A DNA stretch of 64,000 nt from Candidatus Omnitrophota bacterium (GCA_029261035.1 JAJDCD010000023.1:566565-630564), one strand, 5' to 3'; counted from the first letter of the stretch, positions 35,462 through 44,725 are shown. The notes: generated by a model from the sequence alone, not told the origin. Translations and numbers: made by a program.

Positions 35462-36436
35462 ATGAAAACACCATTAGTTAAGCCAAACAAAGATTTATAC
35501 CATAACCAGATGGATAAAAATAAAATCACAGAAGCTTTCTGGATTTTTTTAACTCGTGTTTTTACTCTATTTCCTTTGGTTTGTCTTTTTGCGTTGTTAG
35601 CTAAAATTGTATTAGAAGGCTACGGAATTATTTCTTGGGAATTTTTATTTCAACCTCCTAAAGATGGTATGGAAGCGGGTGGAATTTTACCTTGTATTTT
35701 TGGAACAATTGCAATTACGTTGTTTATGATTTTGATGGCGCTACCCCTGGGTGTTGGAGCTGCTATTTATTTGGTTGAGTATGGGGGTGATAATAAGTTG
35801 GTGCGTATTATTCGGGCTGCAGTCAATAATTTAGCAGGTGTTCCTTCAATTGTATTTGGACTCTTTGGGCTAGGTTTTTTTATTTTATTTGTGGGGCGTA
35901 ATTTAGATGCTGTTTTAAATACAGGACTTTTATTTGGACAACCTTGTTTATTATGGGCTTCGGCAACACTTGCAGTTCTTGTGCTTCCGGTGATTATTGT
36001 TTCCACAGAAGAAGCGTTGAACTCGGTTCCTCAGAGTCATCGAGATGCTGCGCTGGCTTTGGGTGCTACAAAGTGGCAAACAATTTGGACTGTGGTACTT
36101 CCTCAAGCTAGAGGAGGGATTTTAACGGGGGCTATTCTTTCTATTAGTCGTGGAGCAGGCGATACGGCACCGATTTTATTTACAGGGTGTGCTTACTTTT
36201 TACCCCACTTGCCTGTAACGGAATTGTTTGGTTTTATTCCTATGGTTAATCCGTTTGATCAATTTATGGCGTTAACGTATCATATTTTTATTATGGCGAC
36301 TCAATCAATTAATGTGGAAAGAACACTTCCAATTCAATATGGAACGACACTGGTGTTAATTGCTTTGACTTTTTTGCTTAACTTCTTTGCTATTATGCTT
36401 CGAATTCACTTTAGAAAAAAGTTGAGGGTAAACTAA
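35462..36436 (+). CDS. pstA: Phosphate ABC transporter permease PstA
   Basis: Protein of 324 residues from ATG 35462; an in-frame ATG at 35411 would overlap pstC by 38 bases and add a non-homologous leader. Six membrane helices with the EAA loop EEALNSVPQSHRDAALALGAT and the PstA motif NNLAGVPSIVFGLFGLGFF. It pairs with PstC. The pstB ribosome binding site AAGGAG follows its stop immediately. Confidence 0.9.
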   Translation: MKTPLVKPNKDLYHNQMDKNKITEAFWIFLTRVFTLFPLVCLFALLAKIVLEGYGIISWEFLFQPPKDGMEAGGILPCIFGTIAITLFMILMALPLGVGAAIYLVEYGGDNKLVRIIRAAVNNLAGVPSIVFGLFGLGFFILFVGRNLDAVLNTGLLFGQPCLLWASATLAVLVLPVIIVSTEEALNSVPQSHRDAALALGATKWQTIWTVVLPQARGGILTGAILSISRGAGDTAPILFTGCAYFLPHLPVTELFGFIPMVNPFDQFMALTYHIFIMATQSINVERTLPIQYGTTLVLIALTFLLNFFAIMLRIHFRKKLRVN

Positions 36437-36448
36437 TCCAAGGAGACA

Positions 36449-37285
36449 ATGAATATTATGTCAAACGAGTTAGGGACTATAGACAAAAATCAAATGAGTG
36501 TACATTCTGATATGCAAACAAATTTGGAAAATCAGATTAAAATACAAGCCAAAGATTTAAATTTGTTTTATGGCGATAATCATGCGCTAAAAAATATTCA
36601 TATGAATATTCGAGAAAAAGCAGCTACGGCTTTGATTGGACCTTCAGGTTGTGGAAAATCTACTTTCTTAAGAACTTTAAACCGCATGAATGATACGATT
36701 CCAGGCGTCCGAAGGACAGGTGAGATTAATTTAGATGGGGTTAATATTTATGACTCTAAAATTGATGTTGTGGCTTTAAGACGTGTTATAGGGATGGTCT
36801 TTCAGAAATCAAACCCATTTCCAAAAAGCATTTATGAAAATGTGGCCTATGGATTGCGCTTAATTGGAATGAAAAACAAAACAGAATTAGATGAGATTGT
36901 TGAGCATAGTTTGAAGCAATCAGCTCTTTGGAAAGAAATTAAAGATCGTCTCCATGAATCAGCCCTTCAACTTTCTGGAGGTCAACAACAGCGTCTTTGT
37001 ATTGCCAGAGCTCTAGCCGTGAGTCCTGAAGTTATTTTGATGGACGAACCCGCATCTGCTTTGGATCCGATCTCGACAGCAAAAATTGAAGAATTGATTC
37101 ATCAACTTAAAGAAAATTATACGATTGTTATTGTCACACACAATATGCAGCAAGCGGCACGCGTGAGTGATTACACAGCCTATTTTTATATGGGTGATAT
37201 GGTAGAGTTTGACGATACAAAGAAAATTTTTACGAATCCAGAAAAAAAAGAAACAGAAGATTATATAACCGGAAGATTTGGGTGA
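36449..37285 (+). CDS. pstB: Phosphate ABC transporter ATP-binding protein
   Basis: Protein of 278 residues. The Walker [20 protein letters not shown], signature [16 protein letters not shown], Walker [14 protein letters not shown] and the switch His in VTHNM are all intact. The RTLNRMND context is specific for PstB. It powers phosphate import and, with PhoU, signals to PhoR. The start at 36449 has AAGGAG close before it. Confidence 0.95.
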   Translation: MNIMSNELGTIDKNQMSVHSDMQTNLENQIKIQAKDLNLFYGDNHALKNIHMNIREKAATALIGPSGCGKSTFLRTLNRMNDTIPGVRRTGEINLDGVNIYDSKIDVVALRRVIGMVFQKSNPFPKSIYENVAYGLRLIGMKNKTELDEIVEHSLKQSALWKEIKDRLHESALQLSGGQQQRLCIARALAVSPEVILMDEPASALDPISTAKIEELIHQLKENYTIVIVTHNMQQAARVSDYTAYFYMGDMVEFDDTKKIFTNPEKKETEDYITGRFG

Positions 37286-37335
37286 TTCATTTTCAGTTTT
37301 TGTAATAACGGAATATTTATAAAAGAGGATAAATT

Positions 37336-38004
37336 ATGGCCAGACATTTTCATGAAGAACTTAAAGATTTAAAACAGAGTTTGCTTAAAATGGGTTTGAT
37401 GGTTGAAGAGGCTATTGAGAATGCAATCGATGCTTTTTTAAACCAAGATAGCGAGATTGCAAGAAGAGTAATTAAAGGAGATGCTGTCATTAATCATCAA
37501 GAAATAGAGATAGATGATAACGGGCATGCTCTTTTGGCTTTGGGACAACCCATGGCTGTAGACTTAAGAATGATCACAGGTATTTTAAAGATCAATAGCG
37601 ATTTAGAACGCATGGGTGACCACGCTGTTAATATTGCTCAGCATACGCTTTATTTGTTGGAGAGTGAGCCTCTTAAAGAAGAAGGGGTTATGGTGTCCAT
37701 GGCAGAAGCTGTAAAAAAAATGCTTAAAGATACGTTAGAGGCCTTTATTAATGCGGATGTTGAGTTGGCCCGTGCTGTATTAAAGCAGGATGATGAGGTG
37801 GATAGTTTAAATAGTGATCTTTATTTTAAGTTGTTGAAGGTGATGGAAGGTGAGTCAAAGCTAGTTAAGCCAGGTATTAATTTAATTTCTTTAGGACATG
37901 ACTTGGAACGAATCGCTGATTTATGCAATAATATCGCTGAAGATATTGTGTACATGAAATTGGGTACAGAAATAAGGCATCCTGCTGACACCCAAACCAA
38001 ATAA
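37336..38004 (+). CDS. phoU: Phosphate signalling protein PhoU
   Basis: Protein of 222 residues, all-helical, with two three-helix repeats. Metal-binding E/DxxxD motifs occur in each half: [13 protein letters not shown] and [16 protein letters not shown]. It links PstSCAB to PhoR and represses the Pho response at high phosphate. It lies 50 bases after pstB with its own AGAGGA site, and is followed 32 bases later by gpmA. Confidence 0.93.
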   Translation: MARHFHEELKDLKQSLLKMGLMVEEAIENAIDAFLNQDSEIARRVIKGDAVINHQEIEIDDNGHALLALGQPMAVDLRMITGILKINSDLERMGDHAVNIAQHTLYLLESEPLKEEGVMVSMAEAVKKMLKDTLEAFINADVELARAVLKQDDEVDSLNSDLYFKLLKVMEGESKLVKPGINLISLGHDLERIADLCNNIAEDIVYMKLGTEIRHPADTQTK

Positions 38005-38036
38005 CTATAGAAATTAATAAGAGAGGGAAGAAAGAT

Positions 38037-38783
38037 ATGTCGAAATTAGTGTTGCTCCGTCACGGGCAGAGTCAGTGGAATTTAGATAATCGTTTTACAG
38101 GATGGCATGATGTGGATCTGACTGAGAGAGGTGTTGGAGAAGCTCGTAATGCTGGAAAAGTTATTAAAGATGAAGGAATTCAGTTTGATGTGGCCTTTAC
38201 TTCTGTTTTGAAGCGTGCAATTAGAACGTTGTGGCTTTCTTTGGATGAGTTGGATCAGATGTGGCTTCCTGTGATTCGTACTTGGAAGTTGAATGAAAGA
38301 CATTATGGAGCGTTGCAAGGTTTAAATAAATTAGAAACAGTTGAAAAGTTTGGAGAAGAACAAGTTTTAGTTTGGAGACGTAGTTTTGCTACTCCTCCAG
38401 AACCTCTTGATGAAAGTGATGAGCGTCACCCTAAACATGATTCTCGTTACAAAGATTTAAAGCCAGAAGATCTTCCAGCAACAGAGTCTTTAAAAACAAC
38501 TTTGGAGCGAGTGATTCCCTATTGGGAAGAGAAGATTCTTCCTGAGTTGAAGAAGGGTAAAAATGTAATTGTTGCGGCTCATGGAAATAGCTTGAGAGCT
38601 TTGGTGATGCATTTAGATGGAATGTCGGAAGAAGAAATTGTGAAATTAAATATTCCTACTGGAATCCCTCTTCTTTATGAGTTTGATGATAATTTAAATC
38701 AAACAGGGCATCGTTATTTAGGAGACCCTGCAGCTCTTAAAGCGGCTCAAGACGAAGTAGCGAATCAAACAAAGAAAAGCTAA
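38037..38783 (+). CDS. gpmA: 2,3-bisphosphoglycerate-dependent phosphoglycerate mutase
   Basis: Protein of 248 residues. The catalytic histidine lies in [12 protein letters not shown] and the second in [26 protein letters not shown] and [13 protein letters not shown] are classical dPGM motifs. It interconverts 2- and 3-phosphoglycerate in glycolysis and gluconeogenesis. Its position behind phoU, with an AGAGGGAAG site and a 32-base gap, suggests it is also transcribed with the Pho operon. A hairpin at 38792 and a repeat follow. Confidence 0.93.
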   Translation: MSKLVLLRHGQSQWNLDNRFTGWHDVDLTERGVGEARNAGKVIKDEGIQFDVAFTSVLKRAIRTLWLSLDELDQMWLPVIRTWKLNERHYGALQGLNKLETVEKFGEEQVLVWRRSFATPPEPLDESDERHPKHDSRYKDLKPEDLPATESLKTTLERVIPYWEEKILPELKKGKNVIVAAHGNSLRALVMHLDGMSEEEIVKLNIPTGIPLLYEFDDNLNQTGHRYLGDPAALKAAQDEVANQTKKS

Positions 38784-38791
38784 ATGAGAAC

Positions 38792-38825
38792 ACAACTTAG
38801 ACGTACATAGTACGTCTCAAGTTGT
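38792..38825 (+). terminator. Hairpin just after gpmA
   Basis: Nested stems ACAACTT/AAGTTGT and GACGTAC/GTACGTC around an ATA loop, starting nine bases after the gpmA stop. No T run follows, so it may protect the 3' end or pause transcription rather than end it alone. Confidence 0.4.
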
Positions 38826-38835
38826 CCGTTCGAAT

Positions 38836-38918
38836 TTATTCTGAGAAGGCACGGCCCAGTGCCGCCGAAGGATCTGCCGGTACCAAGTCTGAGATTGTCA
38901 CGACTCCTAGGATGACAA
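38836..38918. repeat. Diverged REP-like repeat, family D
   Basis: TTATTCTGAGAAGGC and CGAAGGATCTG on the left and ACTCCTAGGATGACAA on the right match the ends of the GTCATTCTGAG...GGATGACAA family seen at 50294, 57491 and 59491. The centre (GGCACGGCCCAGTGCC) is an extra palindrome. It fills most of the 270-base gap between gpmA and acs. Confidence 0.5.
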
Positions 38919-38969
38919 TTTGTCTATTTCTTCTATTCCCAAAAAACTAAAGAATTAATTTTAACGTCC

Positions 38970-38999
38970 AAAGTGCCAGGCCTTTAAGCCTGGCACTTT
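38970..38999 (+). terminator. Terminator upstream of acs
   Basis: The 12-bp perfect stem AAAGTGCCAGGC / GCCTGGCACTTT with a CTTTAA loop ends in TTTT. It probably closes transcription from the pst-gpmA side, and it overlaps the position where the -35 box of the acs promoter would lie. Confidence 0.7.
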
Positions 39000-39003
39000 T
39001 CCA

Positions 39004-39012
39004 TGCTATAAT
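39004..39012 (+). promoter_or_regulatory. Extended -10 promoter element of acs
   Basis: TGC followed by TATAAT (39007-39012) gives an extended -10. The -35 position falls in the terminator hairpin and has no good match. A transcript starting near 39019 would have a 35-base leader with AAGGAG seven bases before the acs ATG. Confidence 0.5.
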
Positions 39013-39053
39013 ATCCTCTCATTTTTTCACTCCATATCTTAAGGAGACCGTTT

Positions 39054-41009
39054 ATGTCAACTGACTCTCTCGATGATCTTTTAAAAGAAGAACGCATTTT
39101 TCCTCCTTCTTCTGATTTTCAACAAAAAGCCAATTTTAAGGACGCTTCCATTTATGAGAAAGCTCTGTCTGACCCTGAAAGTTATTGGTCTGATTGGGCA
39201 AAGAAACTAGATTGGTTCGAGCCATGGAAAGAAGTTTTGAAATGGAATCCTCCACATGCGGAATGGTTTGTGGGTGGGAAGATTAATGCTTGTTATAACT
39301 GTGTAGACCGTCACGCTGCGAATCCTGATAGAAAAAATAAGAAAGCGATTATATTTGAGGGAGAGCAAGGAGAAGTTCGGACTCTTACTTATGAGGAGTT
39401 GCTTAAAGAAGTAAGTCGTTTCGCAAATGTGCTTAAAAATTTAGGAGTGGGTAAGGGAGATCGTATTGCGATTTACATGCCCATGGTTCCAGAGGTGATG
39501 ATTGCTTGTTTGGCATCTGCTCGGATTGGGGCGGTTCATAATGTTGTTTTTGGCGGATTTAGTGCGGAATCTTTAGCAGATCGAATTCAAGATTCTTCAG
39601 CGAAAGTTCTAATTACAGGGGATTATGGTTGGAGAAGAGGTAAGAAGATTTTATTAAAAAAAGCGGCTGATGAATCGTTGGATACTTGTCCAACAATTGA
39701 AAATGTGATTGTTCTAGGACGAGAAGGAAAGTCATCAGAGGATTGTCAGATGAAAGAAGGGCGTGACCATTGGTGGCATGATTTAATCCAGGATGTGAAT
39801 GATGTGTGTGCTCCAGAACCTATGGATGCAGAAGATATGCTCTTTGTTCTCTATACTTCGGGGACGACCGGAAAGCCTAAGGGTATTGTGCATACAACTG
39901 GAGGATATCTCACGGGAGTTTATGCGACGACGCAATGGGTTTTTGATTTAAAAGAAGACGACATTTTTTGGTGTACAGCTGATATTGGTTGGGTAACGGG
40001 ACACAGTTATGTGACTTATGGTCCTTTAGCGAATGGGGCGACAGTTTTGATTTATGAGGGTTCTCCGGATTGGCCAGAGAAGAGTCGGTTCTGGGAAATG
40101 GTAGAGAAACATAAAGTAAGTATTTTTTATACAGCACCTACAGCCATTCGTGCTTTTATGAAATGGGGTACTGAGTGGATTGATAAAACAGACCTTTCTT
40201 CTTTGCGTCTTTTGGGATCCGTTGGAGAACCCATTAATCCTGAAGCATGGATGTGGTATCACAAAAATATAGGAAAAGAAAATTGCCCTATTGTAGATAC
40301 GTGGTGGCAAACAGAAACAGGGGCGATTATGATTACGCCACTTCCGGGAGTTGTGACAACAAAACCGGGTTCTGCTACGAAAGCTTTTCCTGGAATTTCT
40401 GCCACTGTTCTTAATGAACAAGGAGAAGAAATTACTTCGGGTGGAGGTTATGTGGCTATTAATAAACCTTGGCCTTCCATGTTGCGCACCATTTTAAATG
40501 ATGATGAGAGATTTAAAGAACAGTATTGGTCTAAGTGGGATGGGATTTATTTTCCTGGAGATGGAGTTAAGAGAGATGAGGATGGAGACTTTTGGTTTTT
40601 GGGTCGAGTGGATGATGTGATGAATATTTCGGGACATCGGCTTGGAACGGCTGAGGTAGAGAGTGCTCTTGTAGATCATCAGAAGGTTGCGGAGTCTGCT
40701 GTTGTGAGTAAGCCTCATGAAATTAAGGGAGAGGGTATTGTTGCTTTTGTTACTTTGAAAGAAGGGCAAGAGGCGAGTGATGCGTTGAAGGATGAGTTGA
40801 AGCAGCATGTGGTGAAGAAGATTGGGGCGATTGCGAGGCCGGAGGAGATTTTGTTTTCTGTGGATTTACCGAAGACTAGGTCGGGGAAGATTATGCGGAG
40901 GTTGTTGAAGGATATTGCGCTTGGGAAGGCTTTGGGGGATACGACTACGTTGGCGGATCCGAATGTTGTTGCGGAGTTGAAGGAGAAGTACGAAGGAAAA
41001 GAGGGGTAG
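39054..41009 (+). CDS. acs: Acetyl-CoA synthetase (AMP-forming)
   Basis: Protein of 651 residues, the normal Acs length. Core A3 motif [20 protein letters not shown], the acetate-pocket Trp region [18 protein letters not shown], the hinge [18 protein letters not shown] and the acetylatable lysine in [15 protein letters not shown] are present. It makes acetyl-CoA from acetate, ATP and CoA, and is probably controlled by lysine acetylation. The last ~300 bases are strongly G-rich on this strand compared with the rest of the gene. The stop lies 18 bases before the hairpin element at 41028. Confidence 0.95.
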   Translation: MSTDSLDDLLKEERIFPPSSDFQQKANFKDASIYEKALSDPESYWSDWAKKLDWFEPWKEVLKWNPPHAEWFVGGKINACYNCVDRHAANPDRKNKKAIIFEGEQGEVRTLTYEELLKEVSRFANVLKNLGVGKGDRIAIYMPMVPEVMIACLASARIGAVHNVVFGGFSAESLADRIQDSSAKVLITGDYGWRRGKKILLKKAADESLDTCPTIENVIVLGREGKSSEDCQMKEGRDHWWHDLIQDVNDVCAPEPMDAEDMLFVLYTSGTTGKPKGIVHTTGGYLTGVYATTQWVFDLKEDDIFWCTADIGWVTGHSYVTYGPLANGATVLIYEGSPDWPEKSRFWEMVEKHKVSIFYTAPTAIRAFMKWGTEWIDKTDLSSLRLLGSVGEPINPEAWMWYHKNIGKENCPIVDTWWQTETGAIMITPLPGVVTTKPGSATKAFPGISATVLNEQGEEITSGGGYVAINKPWPSMLRTILNDDERFKEQYWSKWDGIYFPGDGVKRDEDGDFWFLGRVDDVMNISGHRLGTAEVESALVDHQKVAESAVVSKPHEIKGEGIVAFVTLKEGQEASDALKDELKQHVVKKIGAIARPEEILFSVDLPKTRSGKIMRRLLKDIALGKALGDTTTLADPNVVAELKEKYEGKEG

Positions 41010-41027
41010 TTGTAATGTTTCGTCGTC

Positions 41028-41179
41028 GGAAATAGCATTTCTCCGGCGCTCAGACATGCTCGGGCTTTGCCCTGCGCAACTCGCGGCGGAGAAATGCTAT
41101 TTCCTCCTCCTAGAGAGTATGTACAATCTTTGGGGTTTGTGGGCAGGTAAAAAAGCGTGGCATCGAGCCACGCTTTTTT
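41028..41179 (+). ncRNA. Bipartite hairpin element copy 1 (putative structured RNA ending in a terminator)
   Basis: An outer 18-bp perfect stem (41028-41045 with 41087-41104) encloses the constant segment CGGCGCTCAGACA (41044-41056), a small GGGC-TTT-GCCC inner hairpin, and the constant AACTCGCGGCGGAGAA (41078-41093, overlapping the outer arm). After a 46-base spacer comes a second hairpin at 41151-41177: an 11-bp stem with loop ATCGA and a run of T, a good rho-independent terminator. Copy 2 at 54854 keeps the constant parts and loop but has different, still complementary stems. It may be a small RNA, an acs 3' element, or a mobile hairpin. It accounts for much of the 336-base gap after acs. 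Confidence 0.5.
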
Positions 41180-41265
41180 AATTCGTGATGTGCTTCAGCG
41201 CAATAAACCTCTTCCGGTCTGCGGTCTCGTTTTTTTTAGCTCCCGACCGACGGTCTCGAATCTTC

Positions 41266-41299
41266 TGTCATCCCCGAAATCTTTTGTCGGGGATCCAGT
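41266..41299. repeat. REP-like repeat, family E short copy
   Basis: TGTCATCCCCGA and GTCGGGGATCCA form a hairpin around AATCTTTT, matching the units at 27193 and 62675. It lies in the leader of the epimerase-like gene, about 50 bases before its start. The 60 bases before it hold two GGTCTCG repeats and no gene. Confidence 0.6.
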
Positions 41300-41345
41300 A
41301 AGCAAAGGAATATCGCTTCACGAAAAAAAGGACAAAGGGGTTTTG

Positions 41346-42176
41346 ATGATCGACTTATTAATTTTAGGGTGTGGTTATGTTGGTACTGCTGTAGGTAAGG
41401 AATTTGTTCAGCAAGGAAAGTCTGTTGTGGGAGTTGTGCGCTCGGATAAGCGGTTGGGGGCTTTGAAAGAGGTTGGGGTTGAGCCTTTGCTTTTGGATCT
41501 GAGGCAATCAAAAGTTATCGAAGAGCTTCCGGAAGCGCGCTGGGTTTTGATTTGTCCTTCTGCGGGGGGGCAGGATGTTGAGTTGTATCAGGCTGTTTAT
41601 GTGGATTTGGTTCGTAACTTTTTGGATAACTATTTATTTATTTCTTCGATAGAAAAGTGTGTTTATACATCGAGTACGGGTGTTTATTCTCAGTGTCATG
41701 GAGAGTGGGTGGATGAAGATACTTATCCTCAACCCTTAACGGAAAGAGCTAAGATTCTTCTTCATGCTGAGCAACAACTTCTTCAAAGTTCTGTACCTTC
41801 TATTATTTTTAGATTGTCTGGTATTTATGGTCCGAATAGAAGTCGAATTAGTTCGATTCAATCGGGAGAGGTTTCTCTGGAGGGTAAAGAACGTTTTGGA
41901 AATATGATTCATTTAGAGGATATTGTTCAAGGAGTGCGGTTGCTTTTTGAAAAAGGGTCTTCGGGTGAAACTTATTTGGGAGGGGATGATGCCCCTTTTA
42001 AACAAGCGGAGTTTTATGGGTGGTTAATTGATAGGCTCAATTTAAAACAAGCGGAGTTTCATTTTGGTAATAACAGTCCAGAAGGTAAGCGTTGCAGTAA
42101 TAAAAAAATAAAAGCTCTTGGATTCAAACCTAAATACCCTACTTTTCGAGAAGGGTACGAGAGTTTTTTGAAGTAA
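41346..42176 (+). CDS. NAD-dependent epimerase/dehydratase-like protein (SDR)
   Basis: Protein of 276 residues from ATG 41346, which has AAAGGGG upstream; the frame is open back to 41157 but that stretch is terminator and repeat sequence. It starts with a Rossmann motif LLILGCGYVGTAVGKEF and has YTSSTGVYSQCHGEW and RLSGIYGPNRS, as in the extended SDR/YeeZ-like group. The classical YxxxK is not evident, so activity is uncertain. It may act on a nucleotide sugar or be a reductase. Its stop is directly adjacent to the convergent flavoprotein stop (41 kb to 43 kb genes meet at 42176/42177). Confidence 0.65.
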   Translation: MIDLLILGCGYVGTAVGKEFVQQGKSVVGVVRSDKRLGALKEVGVEPLLLDLRQSKVIEELPEARWVLICPSAGGQDVELYQAVYVDLVRNFLDNYLFISSIEKCVYTSSTGVYSQCHGEWVDEDTYPQPLTERAKILLHAEQQLLQSSVPSIIFRLSGIYGPNRSRISSIQSGEVSLEGKERFGNMIHLEDIVQGVRLLFEKGSSGETYLGGDDAPFKQAEFYGWLIDRLNLKQAEFHFGNNSPEGKRCSNKKIKALGFKPKYPTFREGYESFLK

Positions 42177-43616
42177 TTATTTTCCTCGTCTAAAAGAATG
42201 AAATTTTTCTACTAATTTTAAGATACCTTCGGGTTTGTGGGCTTTTTTCCAGGCGCCTGCTGCGTATTTGATCGCTTCTCCCATGGTTGGATAAACATGA
42301 ATCGTGCCTAGGATTTTGTTTAAACCCATTCCGTATTTTTTTGCGAATACAAATTCTGGAAGTAAGTCTCCTGCGTGATATCCACAAATGGTTACTCCTA
42401 AAATCTCATCTTTATTTGGAGGGGTTAGTACTTTGATCATTCCGTAGTCTTCAGAGTCTGTGATGGCGCGGTCGAGGTCATCTAAAGGGTACACAGTTAG
42501 TTCATAAGGGATGTTTTGTTCTTTTGCTTCCTTTTCGTTGAGACCGACACGACCGATTTCGGGATCGGTGTAGGTGCACCAAGGTGTGATACTGAGATCC
42601 ACTTTGAATTTAGCGAAGGGAGAGAAGAGTCCGTTCACGGCACAGTACCAAGCCTGATGGGCTGCCATGTGGGTAAATTGATAAGGGCTGGTTACGTCTC
42701 CGCAGGCAAATATGTTCTTGATGTTGGTTCGACTAAAAGCATCTGTTTTAATTCGACCTCGATCATCAAGTTCAACCCCTAATTCTTCTAAGCCAAAACC
42801 TTTTGTTCTTGGAACACGTCCCACTGCAGATAGAAGTTCATCAAATTCGATTTCTTCTGTTTTTTCAGAACCTTTTTCTTTAACGAGTAAGTATTTTTTA
42901 CCATCGCGAACTTCAATTTTTTCTGTAATTGTATTGAGCCTGAGTTCAACCCCTTCTTTTTGCATATGTCTTTCCATAACTTCAATGACGTCGTCATCCT
43001 CTCGAGGAAGAAGTTGATGGTGACGTTGAATTAGAATAACCTTAGTTTTCATACGTGCAAAGGCTTGTCCTAATTCACATCCAATAGGACCTCCGCCAAT
43101 AACGACAAGGCGTTTGGGTTGTTTGCGAATAGTCCAAATGTTATCGGTGTGATAATAGTCAATATTTTCGATCCCAGGAATTCGAGGGGCTGCAGGAAAT
43201 CCACCAGTGGCAATGATAATATTTTTTGTGGTTAAAACTTTTCCGTCCACTTGAACCTTGTTCGGAGATAAAATTTTTGCTTCTCCTTGATAACAATCAA
43301 CCCCTAATTTGGAGTATCGTTCAACAGAGTCGTGAGGTTCTATTTTTTTAATAACACTTTGAACACGTTCCATAATTTCGGCAAAATCAAACTCCGCTGT
43401 TGCATTTGTGAATCCAAAATCTTTGTGACGATTCACATGGGATAGAAAGGTGGTGCTTCGGATAAGAGCTTTGCTGGGTACACAACCTGTGTTTAAACAA
43501 TCCCCGCCCATTTTATGTTTTTCGATGAGAGCAACTTTAGCTTTAACAACAGAAGCGATGTAAGCTGATACAAGTCCTCCAGAGCCTGCTCCTATAACTA
43601 CTAAATTGTAATCCAT
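42177..43616 (-). CDS. FAD-dependent disulphide oxidoreductase (MerA/Lpd-like)
   Basis: Protein of 479 residues. FAD motif VVIGAGSGGLVSAYIA, redox-active pair in GGDCLNTGCVPSKALI (C-x4-C), NAD-binding VVIGGGPIGCELGQAFA, and TNIKNIFACGDV near the FAD. The C-terminal HVYPTMGE has the His and Glu arrangement of the family. There is no N-terminal heavy-metal domain and no C-terminal vicinal Cys pair, so it is not a canonical mercuric reductase; no lipoamide complex genes are near either. This subgroup often neighbours TVP38-type membrane proteins, as here. The electron acceptor is unknown. Confidence 0.75.
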   Translation of the reverse strand: MDYNLVVIGAGSGGLVSAYIASVVKAKVALIEKHKMGGDCLNTGCVPSKALIRSTTFLSHVNRHKDFGFTNATAEFDFAEIMERVQSVIKKIEPHDSVERYSKLGVDCYQGEAKILSPNKVQVDGKVLTTKNIIIATGGFPAAPRIPGIENIDYYHTDNIWTIRKQPKRLVVIGGGPIGCELGQAFARMKTKVILIQRHHQLLPREDDDVIEVMERHMQKEGVELRLNTITEKIEVRDGKKYLLVKEKGSEKTEEIEFDELLSAVGRVPRTKGFGLEELGVELDDRGRIKTDAFSRTNIKNIFACGDVTSPYQFTHMAAHQAWYCAVNGLFSPFAKFKVDLSITPWCTYTDPEIGRVGLNEKEAKEQNIPYELTVYPLDDLDRAITDSEDYGMIKVLTPPNKDEILGVTICGYHAGDLLPEFVFAKKYGMGLNKILGTIHVYPTMGEAIKYAAGAWKKAHKPEGILKLVEKFHSFRRGK

Positions 43617-43636
43617 GTTTTTCTCCTTAATTTTAA

Positions 43637-43714
43637 TAGCGAATAGCGTTTAGCGTAGAGCCCATAGGTCAGCCACCCTCACCCTAGCCCTCTCCCTCCG
43701 TCGGAGGGAGAGGG
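43637..43714. repeat. AGCG/CCCTCTCCCT composite repeat, family B copy 1 (half)
   Basis: Left arm TAGCGAATAGCGTTTAGCG then TAGAGC (43637-43661) is followed by a 13-bp hairpin CCCTCTCCCTCCG / CGGAGGGAGAGGG (43688-43714) with a one-base loop. The right terminal arm seen in copies at 44599 and 56874 is missing. It lies between the flavoprotein start and the TVP38 gene stop, so this small gap may contain a terminator. Confidence 0.65.
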
Positions 43715-43728
43715 GATAAATTTAATGA

Positions 43729-44430
43729 CTAAGAACTATTTTTCTTTATTTTACTAATGATTGTGGGTAGGAAAGAAATGCCAATTAACAATACGCTTGC
43801 GATAGCTAAATTGATAAATGCTTTTTGACTGGCTCCGGTTACTCCAGAAAGCACAGAGTCCCCAAAATAAGTGTATATAAATGTTCCTGGAAGCATTCCT
43901 AAAAGAGAGCCAAATAAATAATCTCTATATTTTACTTTTGAAAAACCAGAACCAAAGTTAAGGCCATTGAAAGGAAAGATAGGAATTAGCCTTAGACGGA
44001 AGATTGTTTTGAAGCCATTTTTTTCAATGCTATCATCTAGCTGAGCGAGTTTCCCGCCTTTCATAAGATTTGCAACAAAGTCACGACCGAGAAAACGAGC
44101 CATAAGAAAAGCAAGTGTAGCACCTAGGTTCGAAGCTAAAACGTTGAACAAAGTTCCGTAGGCTGTTCCGAAAATAGCGCCTCCTGCTAATGTAAGCAAA
44201 GAACCGGGAAGAGCAAAAACACAACCGATACCATAAATAAGAATAAAAACGAGAGGGCCCCACCATTCTCCTTTAAGATTTTCCAGAAAACTGAGAAGAG
44301 CTTCTTTTTCCACGTATTGTTTTAGAGGAGTGAATTTAAAGATAATGAAGGCAAGGACTAAAATGAGAATAAAAATGATAAATTTTTTAGCACCACCCGA
44401 TTTTTTTTGAGGTTGATTTTCCATTGTCAT
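43729..44430 (-). CDS. TVP38/TMEM64-family membrane protein
   Basis: Protein of 233 residues with about five membrane helices. The SNARE-associated/DedA-like core shows ALPGSLLTLAGGAIFGTAYG and the FRLIPIFPFNGLNFGSG segment with GSLLGMLPGTFIYTYFG, diagnostic of TVP38/YdjX-Z proteins. Relatives may scramble or transport lipids; the role here is unknown. AGGAGAAGG precedes the ATG. It is upstream of, and in the same direction as, the MerA/Lpd-like gene, a common pairing. Confidence 0.8.
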   Translation of the reverse strand: MTMENQPQKKSGGAKKFIIFILILVLAFIIFKFTPLKQYVEKEALLSFLENLKGEWWGPLVFILIYGIGCVFALPGSLLTLAGGAIFGTAYGTLFNVLASNLGATLAFLMARFLGRDFVANLMKGGKLAQLDDSIEKNGFKTIFRLRLIPIFPFNGLNFGSGFSKVKYRDYLFGSLLGMLPGTFIYTYFGDSVLSGVTGASQKAFINLAIASVLLIGISFLPTIISKIKKNSS

Positions 44431-44598
44431 ACCTTCTCCTTTAAGACTGTTTACGCTAAAAAAAATGATTTGGATTCAAAACAACTATTCTGATGTTTTT
44501 GGGATTGAAAATCAAGTGAAATTCAATCTTAACTTATTATTTTACAATAAGATAAGTATTTTCTTAAGAATTCAAGGTATTAGGTCGATTTAAGAAAA

Positions 44599-44699
44599 TT
44601 AGCGGATAGCGGATAGGCTTTAAACCCTATCCCTCTCCCTGTCAGGGAGAGGGGAGTTTTTGGCAATGGAATCTATACGCTCTACGCTAAACACTAATA
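44599..44699. repeat. AGCG/CCCTCTCCCT composite repeat, family B copy 2
   Basis: Left arm TTAGCGGATAGCGGATAGG (from 44599), central hairpin CCCTCTCCCTG / CAGGGAGAGGG (44631-44653), and right arm TACGCTCTACGCTAAACAC (about 44675-44693), the inverted form of the arm at 43637. It occupies the divergent region between the TVP38 gene and the epimerase gene at 44726, together with AT-rich sequence at 44450-44595 that may hold promoters. Confidence 0.65.
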
Positions 44700-44725
44700 G
44701 AAAATGACAAAGGAAGGTGATATTA

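Noticed and set aside
40026-41057. Several minus-strand open frames opposite acs
   Set aside because: Antisense shadows of a well-conserved gene; no start signals or family motifs.
41157-41345. Upstream extension of the epimerase-like gene
   Set aside because: The extra 63 codons read through the terminator of the hairpin element and a REP repeat; the Rossmann motif starts right at ATG 41346.
42516-43017. Plus-strand open frames inside the MerA/Lpd-like gene
   Set aside because: They lie opposite a protein with intact FAD and NAD motifs and have low-complexity Ser-rich translations.
42177-43616. Canonical mercuric reductase (merA)
   Set aside because: No N-terminal HMA domain and no C-terminal vicinal cysteines, and no other mer genes.
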